Source of the DNA: Blastobasis lacticolella
Lineage: Eukaryota; Arthropoda; Insecta; Lepidoptera; Blastobasidae
Direction: 5' to 3'
NCBI GenBank assembly: GCA_905147135.1
Contig: LR990050.1
Coordinates: forward strand, 4,662,501 to 4,726,500
DNA: 64,000 bases
Shown: one piece after another, positions 1 through 12,100 of the stretch
Layout of the letters: every line of letters begins with the position of its first letter
Numbering within the stretch: position 1 is the first letter of the stretch
The notes under the pieces: model-generated
Told to the model about the DNA's origin: nothing
Database searches by the model: none
The model's input: only the letters and a program-made list of their open reading frames with translations
Made by a program: the position numbers and the translations under genes

Positions 1-108
1 CGCTGCCGCCGCTGCACGCCGCGTACGCCGCGCGCGCCGCCACGCTCACCAGCCTCACCGAGTGCACCGTGTACCAGTGCGTCGCCGGCGAGGAGGACGC
101 GCCCAAGG
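1..108 (+). CDS. WDR19: WDR19 visible exon 1 (3' part)
   Basis: The exon enters from the left edge and is read in the frame starting at base 3. It encodes [20 protein letters not shown] and continues to EDAPK. The donor is GTGAGT at 109. One base of a codon is left over (phase 1). This is part of the second beta-propeller. GC content is very high, like the other exons of this gene. Confidence 0.85.
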
Positions 109-3100
109 GTGAGTACCTACTGGGACGTACACCTACCCACACTCGATTCCCATAGGAGTAGTCAGAGACTGTCGAGTACCACAATCTACGACCCTGACAC
201 ACCTTTTTGCCTCTTGCTCAGCCGCAGGACGGCTACTGCTGAACATAGGCTTCCCCCACGCCTTCCATAACCATTGGCTTTGTGTCTCCACAATCATCCA
301 CCGGCTCCCTCTCCCCACGATCTTTACCAGGTCGTCCGTCATATCATGCATGGCCGCCCTATGCTTCGATTTGCTGAAAGTGGTCGCTACTCGAATTATC
401 ATTATCTCAGCCGCAAGATGGCAGATACAGGACATAGACTTCCTCCAAAACCTTCCACCCCGATCCGCTTTGCACCTCTTGCGTCGCACCGGCCGGCTCT
501 CCTCGAGCTTTACCACGTTGTCCGTCTTCTCGTGGCGGCGCTCCTACGCTTCGATTTCTTGAACGTAGTCGCCACTTGAGGAACCGTAAAAGCCCAATGT
601 GTCTTCATCATCATCACATCAGCCATAGAATACAACGCCTATACCACAAAACCTTCCATATCATTCGGCTTTGTGACTTTTTACAAGGTTGTCCATCCAT
701 TACATGAGGGCTATCTTGAACTGCACTGCTGATGGTTCGTGACGTCGCTAAACGAAAATCTTTCATCACCGCCAGTTCTATTCAATTCTATGTGCAATGC
801 TGTGTTGCCTGCCCATTGTCACTTCAGTTGTGTGTTTTGTGATTATATATCATTGTCGTCTTTGCGGTCAATCTCGATTTCTGCCGAGATATGCTTATCT
901 ACTCTTTCTCCTCCAATTCGCCTGGTCTTACCGTTAGCTCTCGCATCCGTGCAGTTGCGATTCAATGTCCAACTTATAATAAATAAAGTCAAATTTTCAA
1001 TGTAGCTGCGCCCACCCCTTGACCACTTACACGCTGTGCAACCCTACCTCACGTCTCTTGACGGAGCGCAAGTGTTGCATACGGCGTTCCCACGCTTGGC
1101 GCTCCCCGGCTTCAGCTTCAGTTTTGCGAGTTGTTGCCTAAAGTATAAACAAACGACGTCCAATTCCCCAGCGGAGCCCACGGCCCTAGCCACGTATGCG
1201 CTGCCCGTGGAGCCCAACCTGATATCGCTGGGCGGGGCCCACGTGTGCTGCGTGCGCGGCGTGCACGCGTGGTTCTACCCGGCGGGCGGCGGCGGCGCGG
1301 CGGCGCGGCGGCAGTACGCCGCGCCCGTGGACGCGATGTGCTTGGCGGGGGGGTACGCGGCAGCCTTGTATCAAGGAAAGGCGATGCTGCATACGGTAGG
1401 TCAGAGCAGTGGTGTTGCGGTGTTGGTATGGAAGGTTCTCGCGGCATTTTGTCATTTCAGAAACAATATCACATTATCTCAATTCTCGGCAGCGTATACT
1501 TAAACCCGCTGGTGTTGCGGTGTCTATGGGCGTCCATGAGTTCAAAATAAGGTCCTGACATTGGCTGAAATAGATTCGTCATCTTACAAAATTTGTGTTT
1601 GTTCATTAGCACGAAAGTATGACAACGGACCTTACGCCTCAGTGCGCCATCTGAAATCGCGAAACCCTCAATCGTAGTTGACGAAATTATTAATTCAATC
1701 AATCACGTTAGTATTGACAATCGCTTGGTAAACGATTAACGTTCGCATCAGAATAAAAATAAGGACTTTTATTGCCAGAAGATTTAATATAAAAAAAGAA
1801 AAGTATTATGTAGGTAAGTAATGTCGTGGCAGCCAGTGCCAAAGGGTCCCACCCAGGTCAGCGTGTGCTGTGAACCGCGAGGCGTCTCACAGCACTGGTT
1901 TTCTGTGGGCCCTAGTGCGACACGGGCGCTGTACTATCGATGAGCGTGCATTTCATCGCTTGTTTTCATTACGTGATTGACAATCGCAATTGATGGTTTG
2001 CGCTACACGCAACACCCTTTACAATTGTTTATCGTCCACTCTCAGTTAGTTGAATTCTAATCGATGCTCTTACGGTGAGGAAAAACATCGTGATGAAACC
2101 TGCAAATTCAATAACCGTGATCCAATCTGGTCAGGTTCCCCTGGTAGCAGGGTCACGAAGGTCAGATGGCAGTCGCTCCACTGTAATTACCTGATCGCCA
2201 AATTCGGGATCATGGTCAAGGCGGACCCCGAGCCCTCGTTCTCGAGAGCTCAACCGGGAAATTAACGCCAAGATGATTATTTTTTACCCTCAGATCGACG
2301 GACCGGACCCCTCGTCGCCGGAGAAGGAAGCGATGCTATTCCCCGAGCCCCACATGGAAGGCGCCAAGATACTCGACATCTGTCTCACGAGCGACTTCTT
2401 CATATACGTCACCGATGTAAGTCTTTGGGATCTGCTCGTCTGCGAGTGAATGACACTATTATAATTGGATACGACAAATCGTACAACAGTATAATTGAGT
2501 TAATTAATATAATCAATATTTTTTGCGTTATTGGAGTTCATCTCACATGTGTACAAAACAGCATCAACCACTTGGGTGTCGTTCAAGACGGCATTATTTG
2601 CAGGGACACATCAGCTATCACGATAATGAAACCTGCACATTCAGGCGACAGAATGTGTAACCACGATCAAGTCTGGTCCAGGTTCCCCTGTTAATAGGGA
2701 CACGGAGGTCAGACGGCAGTGGCTCCACTGTAATTACTTGATCTGCCAAAATCCTGGATCATGATCAAGGCGGCGCTCCTAAATTTAGGTGTCATTGGAG
2801 TAGCCGAAACCTTGTCATCCACGACACCTCCGGCTCCACGACACTAACCTAAAGTAACTACGCGTTACAAAATTGTGTTTCATGACTAATTGTGACCCAC
2901 TCGTATCTGTAGGCTAATTTCGTAACTCTGTTGCTAACAGTTCTCTGATTTTAATTATTGAAACTGCTTCATTTGCGATTACGCCGATTACGTATGATCG
3001 ATAGTTTTTGCAATTCGTAATCGCAAAAGTAACAATTTCAATACTTGAACTCAAAAAAATTGTTAGCAACGTAATAGGGGATTTTCAGACAGTTACTTTA

Positions 3101-6100
3101 AAAAGTAAAATGTGTAATTCGGCCGTGCTTTACTGTATGGCGCTTTGACAGGATTCTCAAGTATTGAATTTGGTTACCGAAGTTACTCGGAAAAGTGTTT
3201 TTTGAAAACATACTTAGTTTTAGTACCTTTCTAAGAAGAAAGCGTAAATTTTTCGCTTTCTAATACATGTAACGGTCTCATTCTGATTTATTTTTTGAGA
3301 ATCGTGTCTAATCTAATTTGATGAAATTCAGTTTAAACTAATCGCAGCAAAACAGCTCTGGCTTTGGCTTCCTGCTATTGGTCCACACTCAATTGCATCA
3401 AAATGGCGGCGTGCTATCGGAGATCGGCGACACGGCTGCTGGTTGAAGATGGCACTCGTCTTTACCTCTCAGCAAGGGCACATAGAATACTTCATGGTGC
3501 CCGAGTGGAGCGACCCACTCCTGGTTGACGGTAGCACTCGTCTCCACCCCGTAGCAAGGGCACATCGAATACTTCGCGGTGCCCGAGTGGCGGTCGGCGG
3601 CGCGCTACCGGCACTCGGTGGCGGCGCTGCGGGTGCACGCGGACATCGGCGGCGCGCGCGCGTGCGTGGCGGACGCGCGCCGCCGCCTGCACGTGTACGC
3701 GCCCGCCGCCACGCACCTCGCCGCCGTGCCCCGGGACCGCCCGCAGGAACTCCGGTGAGTCACTCATCATCATCATTGTCATTTCAGCCGAAAGACGCCC
3801 GCTGCTGGGCATGGGCCTCCCCCAGAGGCCTACAAAGGCCGCTCTTCTGCCTTCTGCAACCAGCTGGTACCTGCGATCTTTACCAGGTGTTCGGTCCACC
3901 TTGTGGGAGGCCTACCCACGCTGCGTCTTCCGGTACATGGTCGCCACTCGAGTACTTTACTGCCCGGTTGGCCATCTGTTCTTCGAGCTATGTGCCCTGT
4001 CCACTGCCACTTTAGCTTGGCAATCCTGAGGGCTATGTCGGTGACCTTGGTTCACTTGCGGATCTCCTCATTTCTGATTCGATCGCGCAACGAGGATCCG
4101 AGCATAGCCGTTTCCATTACCCTTTGGGTAACAGTGAGCTTTCTTGTATGGCTCATAGTGCCATTAGGTTACCTCTATTATTAGTTTGTAAGAAATCCAC
4201 TAGATGTCGATGCAGGTCATTTACATCGCGCTATCGTTGTCGGCGCGCCGAATCATGACCTCCCCGGCGCGCATCCGAACCGGTATCGCTTCTCGGCCTT
4301 TTGGCTAAGATCAAAGTGTAGTATCTGTTCTTTTTAGGGGTGGGTCGTTGACGGTTTTGTCGTCGACGAAACGAGACCGTTTAATTTCGTTCGTCGACTA
4401 GTCCATCGACTAGTTGAATTCGTCGACTAGTTAACGCATCAACTATTAAGTTCAACGTTACGTATAGTTAAGCGTTGCGTGCGGTTGGACTATAACTGCT
4501 AGCGCACAAGAGTTACTTTTGCATTTTACTTTTAATTCGTAATGTATTGTTAAATAAATTTTTTATCCTTCCTTCATACTTTTCCAGGCTTAGGACTAGC
4601 TGAATAGGCATCACTATGAATTTGTATTCAGGCGTATTTAGAAGATCAACTGTTTTTATATACATGATTGAAATATTTATACTTAAGGTTTTTATATTTA
4701 CACCTTTATACTTTTTTTTTTTTTTGTATTTTTTCTTCACTATGTGCATATGTTTTTATTATCTTAAAAGCCTTTTAAACTTGTCTTTTGGTGTACAATG
4801 CCACAATTCACTTTTTCCCGCCATTCTTAATACCGACACAACAATAATTTAATTACACTATCTATTTACACCTAACAGTAATTAAACTATCAATCAATCA
4901 ATAATTTTATATATGGCGATTCCACTGATTCCGCTAATGTTACAGTAATTAAACTATCTATTTACATTTAACTATTTACAATTAATAAACAATACATTGA
5001 AAACATAAGTCAGAATTCCGCAATTATTCAAAAATCTTTGACCTTGGGCGAAAGTTGTCACGAACTAAACAAACATACCTCATTGAAAAAATCGAACGAA
5101 AACAAAAATTATCTATTGTCTACCAGGCGCCGAGTATTTCACGTACTACTTAAATAAACTGGTTAATACCGCGCACCGCTCATCCAATACCGAGAGTAAA
5201 ACATTCTGTCCCTTTTGCGCTCGCATAATTATCCTATTGGCATCCTTAGCCTACATTAAACGCGGTTTTAATGGGCTTATCACGCTAATGCGTTTATTGC
5301 AATAACAACACAGTCTTGTTACTTTTAGAGTTGACTTTGACTTACTGTCAAAGTTGTCTAAATGAAGTGAACGAAGTTTCTTATTATACGAAGACGACTA
5401 AGAGTTGACGTTGCGTTAAGCGTTGATATGGGGCACATCGACCACTCGTTTAGCCGTTTACGAATTCAACTAGTCCATTGATCAACGGTAAACCGTCGAA
5501 ACGTCGGTTGCACGTCGACGGTTGATTCAACTAGTTCGTTTATTCAACGACCATCTCTAGTTCTTTTCAGCTTAATATCTGAAAGTTCCCTCACTGAGGG
5601 ACCAGTATATTAAACTGATTTTTGTAACCCGCTGGGATGTTAGGGGCTCGCTCCACTCCCGGCACGGGTCGGCCCGTCATTGCAGTGCCGCCGGGATCGG
5701 CCCACATAAACCTTGACGAATCACGGCAGGACAGCCTAGGCTATACCATAAAAATTTATATTGTTATTCCTAGGTGTAAAGTTATTAATACGAAGGAGGT
5801 GAGGTTATTTTATCTACACTCATAGCGTAATGTTCCAATTTCATATTCGAAAACAGTCGTTTAAGGGTACACTTTTTTCACGCCAGTGTTTAAAATTTTA
5901 AAAAATTACTTTTCGATGCAGCATTTCCCATACTATTTTAATTACAGCTGTATCGTAAAATAACTTTATAATCATTAATGTAACATGCAACACTTATATT
6001 TTTTTATTTTTTGTTGGGCGCCGGGACACGGCGAAATGTAGGCTGAATACCTAAATGTCTTTGACAAATTCAAATTCAAAATTCCAATTTTCCTGTTTAT

Positions 6101-9100
6101 ATTCTGTGTATTTATTTTCCCGCTAAACAGAATATTTTTTCTAATTGTTGTAATTTGTGTTTGTGAATGTTTTTTCTTGTTTGAAGCAAATAAATAGATA
6201 AATGTGAAAGTAATTAAGTGAATTTCCCGTCGCTTGATATCCTCGACTCGTAGATACAACAGAACTGACTCGCAGCTTACTTCCAGCAAAGTTGAGAAAA
6301 TTATAGGTACGATATTTTAACGTAAAAATATGAGTGTAGATAAAGTAGTGTATGCAACTGCATATAATTAGGTATTAAAACACTCGTGTCAAACTATTAT
6401 TATACTCGGCTACGCCTCGTATGATAAACAGACACTCATGTTTTAATACCCCTTTTTATATGACAGTTGCATAAACTACTATTACGATACTGCTGTAATG
6501 AAATTAGGATGGGAAATGCTGTATCGAAAAGTAATTTTTTAAAATTTTATGGACTGGCGTGAAAAAAGTGTATCCTTAAACAACTGTTTTCGAATATGAA
6601 ATTGGAACATTACGCAATGAGTGTAGATAAAATAACTTTTTAATCATTATGCAACACTTATATTTTTTAAATTCTAGTCGGGCGCCCGAACACTGCTGAA
6701 TACCTAAAATGTATACGGCCAAATGTAGGCTGAATACCTAAGATGTCTTTAACAAATTCAAATTCAAAATTTAAATTTTCCTGTTTACATTTCTGTGTAA
6801 TTATTTTCCCGCTAAATAGAATTTTTATTCTAATAGTTGTAATTTGTGTTAGTGAATGTTTTTCCTTATTTGAAGCAAATAAATAGATAAATATGAAAGT
6901 AGTAAAGTGAATTTCCCGCCGCTTTATGTGAATGTCCTCGACGCGTAGATACAACAGAACTGACTCGCAGCTTACTTCCAGCAAAGTTGAGAAAATTATT
7001 GGTACTATATTTTTACATAAAAATATGAGTGTAGATAAAGTAGTGTATGCAACTGCATATAATTAGGTATTAAAACACTCGTGTTAAACTATTAAACAGA
7101 CACTCATGTTTTAATTCCCCCTTTTATATGACCGTTTTGAGACATAAACTACTATTATAGAACTTTCCAAAAAATGAAATCACACCATTGGTGAACGAAG
7201 CTGGCTCGTTTCTCGGGCAACGGATTAGCGTCGCTATTCAACGAGGCAACGCAGCTTTCTGGGCACCATTCCGGGAGGCAGCGGTGTAGACGACATTTTT
7301 AATTTTTAGTATTATTTTTATATGTATTAGTGTATATTTTTATTATAACTGTAAATATTTTATGTGTACCTCAATAATTTTTTACATATCTTTATTGGTT
7401 TCAAACTGATCACATGTTTTGTTGTTAATTTTAATGGCTTGTTTTGTATTGACAAAACAAGCCATTTAGATTTCCGTTATCAGTTTATTTCTCTTTTTTG
7501 TTTTGATGTCATTTACTATGCTAAATATTCTTTCGCATTCAGCATTAGAGTAGGGCAATGACAGTACCTATACTTAAAAATACGGTAACTTTCAAACTCA
7601 GTAATTTATGACTACGGTAGGTGGCATATCTAGAAAATAATTATATAATTACGGTAAATCTAGCGTAGTTACGGTGCACTTGGCAACACTGCCTGTGAGT
7701 GCTCCATGGGGACAGGATTTGCACCGGATCGCTTCCCGTGGATCTACGTCCAAAAACCACATCAAAAGCACGTAGTATTAGGATTCTGTACCAAAACACA
7801 AACTGCCTATTGAAAAAACGCATACTTCGATGTACTTGAGGAATAGGTTTTTGGAACAAGTATTTTTACGTACTCGACTCGCAAGACTACGCATTTTATT
7901 TAGTACGTACGTCTCACCTCTAGACGGATTAATACCCCCTCTTATTAATAATTTTACACCTAGGATTAGTAATAGAAATTGTTATGGTATAGCCTAGGCT
8001 GTCCTGTCCAGTGTCACCAGCAATAGCTTCCATAAAAGTACGTCCGGGCTCCTAAAATAGTACGAAAATGGCTAATAAGATACGGTTTACCTTCTCTTCT
8101 ATTTTATCGGCCTCGTGGGGGGAGGGGGAGGGGATTGTAGCCAATGAAACGGCGTTATTTTGATAAGACGAGACGGTGATCGGTGATCACCGGTGAATCA
8201 CCGGAGATTGCCCTAATAACCGGTGAATTCAATCGGTTGCCAAAATTCCGCTCCGGTGCAAACCTCTAGCAAAAACACCTCAAAATCAACCCCTTCTTCC
8301 ATTATTTTACGGATTTTGAGGACAGGAAAGGCAAAGGGACCTAAATTTAGCATTTTGTAAAAACGTACTAAATAATACGGATGCGGAGCAAAGTACGCCA
8401 AAGGTACGACAGTCAGCCAAATAGTCGTAAATCGTACCAAGACGGAAAGATCTGGCGACGCTGGTCCTGTCGTGATTCGTCAAGGTTTATGTGGGCCGAT
8501 CCCGGCGGCACTGCAATGCCGGGCCGACCCGTGCCGGGAGTGGAGCGAGCCCCTAACATCCCAGCGGGTTACAAAAATCAGTTTAATATACTGGTCCCTC
8601 AGTGAGGGAACTTTCAGATATTAAGCTGAAAAGAACAGATACTACACTTTGATCTTAGCCAAAAGGCCGAGAAGCGATACCGGTTCGGATGCGCGCCGGG
8701 GAGGTCATGATTCGGCGCGCCGACAGCGATAGCGCGATGTAAATGACCTGCAGCGACATCTAGTGTGTGCGTTAGAAACTAAATATGTAGGTATCCTAAT
8801 GGTACAAAGTACTTTATAAAATTATTTTAGTGTCGTCGTTCGTGAGTGTAATGAAATGTTAAATTCCGACCCGGGGCAAAATACAGTTTATCATAAGAGC
8901 TGATCCACTACAAAATGAAATCTCTCTCCATATTTATACAAAATATACATAGTGCTTTCTGATTACACATGCGGTGTCATAACTTTTTTGTATTCGACAT
9001 CGTGCCCCTTAAAATTCAGTTAAGACGTAATGCCCCGTTCCCGCGGAACCCGCACTGAATTTCGGGATAAATCTGGGTTATGAGCTACACTACTGTCAAA

Positions 9101-12100
9101 ATTCAACAAAATTCGATTCGAAGTAACAACCGAATTTCACGCAGAGGAAGTCGCGTGCAAAAGCTACCAGTTAGCCAGCCGTTAACCGTATCATCGTTCC
9201 AGGGGCGTGATCTGGGACATATGCCTCTCGGACCGGAACGTGTTCATCGCGTACACGGACGACGCGGTCGAGACGTACTACTACGCGGCGAACTCGATCA
9301 ACGGCGCCCACGTGGACCTCGTGGCCGTGACCAGCATACTGCCCGGGCAGATACCGCTGATACTGTTCTCTGGCGATGTGTACTGCTACGCTAGCGGCGG
9401 GACGTGAGTAGTTTTCTTATTGTCCATAACAGGTCCATCTGATGGGAAGTGGCCACCGATGACCAGTTGGCTAATTACGTAACTCTATACAATTATCTGA
9501 TTTCAATGATTCAGTTTATTGTACTTGAACTTTGTTAGCAACTGAACCCATGAAATCGATGATACGGAATACCAAAAGTAACAATTTCAGTAATTGAAAT
9601 CAGAGAATTGTTGGCAACAACGTTACGTAATTAGCCTATAGGACATCTGCAACCCAAGGGAAGTGGATGTGGTTTTTCAAGATATATATTATATACCTAA
9701 CAAAGGAAATACTTCAGGAGCGATCTCATTCCACATCTTGCACGGTGCAAAGGCTCGCGATGCCCGTACGTTAGTTGGATGCCAGGCATATAGATGACGT
9801 TGATGATAACTATCCCAACTTCTGAGGGTGCCGTGGCGAAAATGTGACGGTGGCACCAACCTAAACAGTTCTTTGGAACATTTTTCGTTGTAAAAGTTTG
9901 AGTTTTGGATTTTATTATAATATTTACTCTTGACAGGCTTATTGGAACTCGCAATGTTAAAAACATCAGACAAGCAAACGCTGCCTTTCGCGTATTTTCT
10001 TTACATAAATAGCACTTAAAAAGGTTAATTTTACTATAGAGGTCGAGTGTCGTGCCTACGAATATTAGTTTCGACAAATCGGCAGTACCTATTTACAAGT
10101 TTTGAGTTTAAATCGTAGATCCAAATGTTTTTTAAATAAAGTATCTTTTATTGTGTGGTGGCACTATCGCGACGCTACCCTTTATCAGACTCCTGTTCTG
10201 CAAAGTTTTGATATGATGAATGTATTGAACTGGCCAGCTAACTGTCGGAAAGCTTATGTTTCATATATGCTGACACGAAACAATATGCGGTAACAAGACC
10301 CTCTATGTTATAGTACATAGAGGTATGATATGAGGATATGATAGAATTATAACACATTTTTACACAAGTTTCACTATAATTAAAATAAACTCATTTTGGA
10401 ATTTGTGTAAAAAAGTGTTTTAATCCTATCATACAATGGAGTTCCATCAAGAATGCACTATGCAACCAATAAACTACTACGCATATGTAAAAAAAATTGC
10501 AAGACGATACACCACCCGCGAGTATCCTACCTAACTGGTATATTTTGGACACATTCCATTCCATACAACCCTATCGCTTCAGTTTCTCGCTTAGCGTAAG
10601 CGAGAGCGGTTTATCGTACATATCGGACCCTTCCCACCCAATGTAGGGTGATAAAACTGCCCCTGGACTCTCACAACACGAGTGGGCTCGCCGACGCCGA
10701 CACGGAGCGGCGGCTCGCCAACCAGCGCCGGCACGTCGACAAGCTACTTCTTCTAAGGCGGTTCACGGAGGCCGGCTTGTACGCGGACGCCGTGGGGGAC
10801 AACGACCTGTGGAGGAAGGTCGCCGAGGCCGCCGTGGCGGACCTCAATGTGGAGTTCGGTGAGTGACGGCGGCATTAGCAGGAAGAAGGTTTCTTTAGCT
10901 TTAAGTCCGCCAATATACCTTTAGTGCATAATGTTTTAATTAATAAATAAGAAGCGCCGGCAGTACCTTCGTGTAGTAAGACGGGTATGCTCCATCTTCG
11001 ACCGCATCGTCACTTACCAACAGTGAGATGGCGGTCAAATGCCTGTCTTGTCTAATATAAAAATTGTGGTAAGTATGGGAAAGGAATCCGATGGAGGAAA
11101 TGGAGAAGGAAAAGGTAGGTAGTTCTATGGCCAGGGGACCGAAGTCCAATGGACGATTCTAGAATGTTGTATTTAAGACATCGTCAAATAAAGTTGAAAA
11201 CTATTCGAATAGTCCTCCCCAAGTAGTGCCACGCTGTATTTATGCGTCGTTGATGAAACATTTAGTTAAAGCGATGTGGATTTGACAGGAAAGGAAAGAA
11301 GGGCTGGCTGTGGCAGAACTTAATGTACTCTGTCTATACGTATTGCGCACAATGCAATCTAGTTTTATACCTTTTACAATAAATTTACTGTTTAAACAGT
11401 AATCAACGGGTTTGGTTCTTTAGCATCCGCACTCAACTGCAAGTAGACTGTGTAGGTTATCCTACGTCGTCGAGTACAAGAAAAAATCCAATTTGTAGGT
11501 TTAGGCGACTCACATAACCGACAGTGCGTTCACAGTCTGCATAGAATGCGATTGCCCTTGAAGGGGTCAGTCAACGTTGCCTGTGAGGATCGTAATAACA
11601 AATGTTTGTAAATTAACCTGATTGTTCCAGCGATACGTATTTACACGAAGTTAAGCGACGTGGCCATGGTTTGGGCGTTGGAGGACGCCTCTCATATCGA
11701 GGAGCTTTCCATTTTATGGTTTGTAATAATCACTACTATATATCTTATTTGTATAGGTATCTTTAAAGTTTAATTTCGTAGGTAGCGAGGGCTATTGAAT
11801 GAAATAGACTCATAACTAGTTTTATCTCTAATTTTCCATTTCTTACAAAATCGGTTTTATAACCCCTTATAACCCCCTTACATTTACAAGTAAAATTTAG
11901 TCAAGACATTCTGGGACGTCATAGTTATCTATATCTAAAGAAAGAATGAAAAAAGAATTTATTTATTTAACTGGTTATACCATAAGGATAATGCTTTATT
12001 ACTTGGACGTGTATGTATCTAGACAATTTTTTAAATAAATCGTACAATGTTAACGAATAAGTAGGTACAACACACGTAAAATACTGAGCTAAAAAATACT

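Larger units (their letters stand above)
4198..8768. repeat. Large inverted repeat of two U2 units
   Basis: The left arm is about 4198-5800 (U2-A with flanks) and the right arm about 7925-8768 (U2-B with flanks). Homology includes the upstream block, U2, and about 100 bases downstream (CCTAGGCTATACCATAA region). Each arm was later broken by its own hAT-like insertion. The spacer holds a palindromic repeat family. Confidence 0.85.

Noticed and set aside
10102..10293. 63-codon ORF before WDR19 exon 6
   Set aside because: No family similarity, no splice sites in phase with neighbours.
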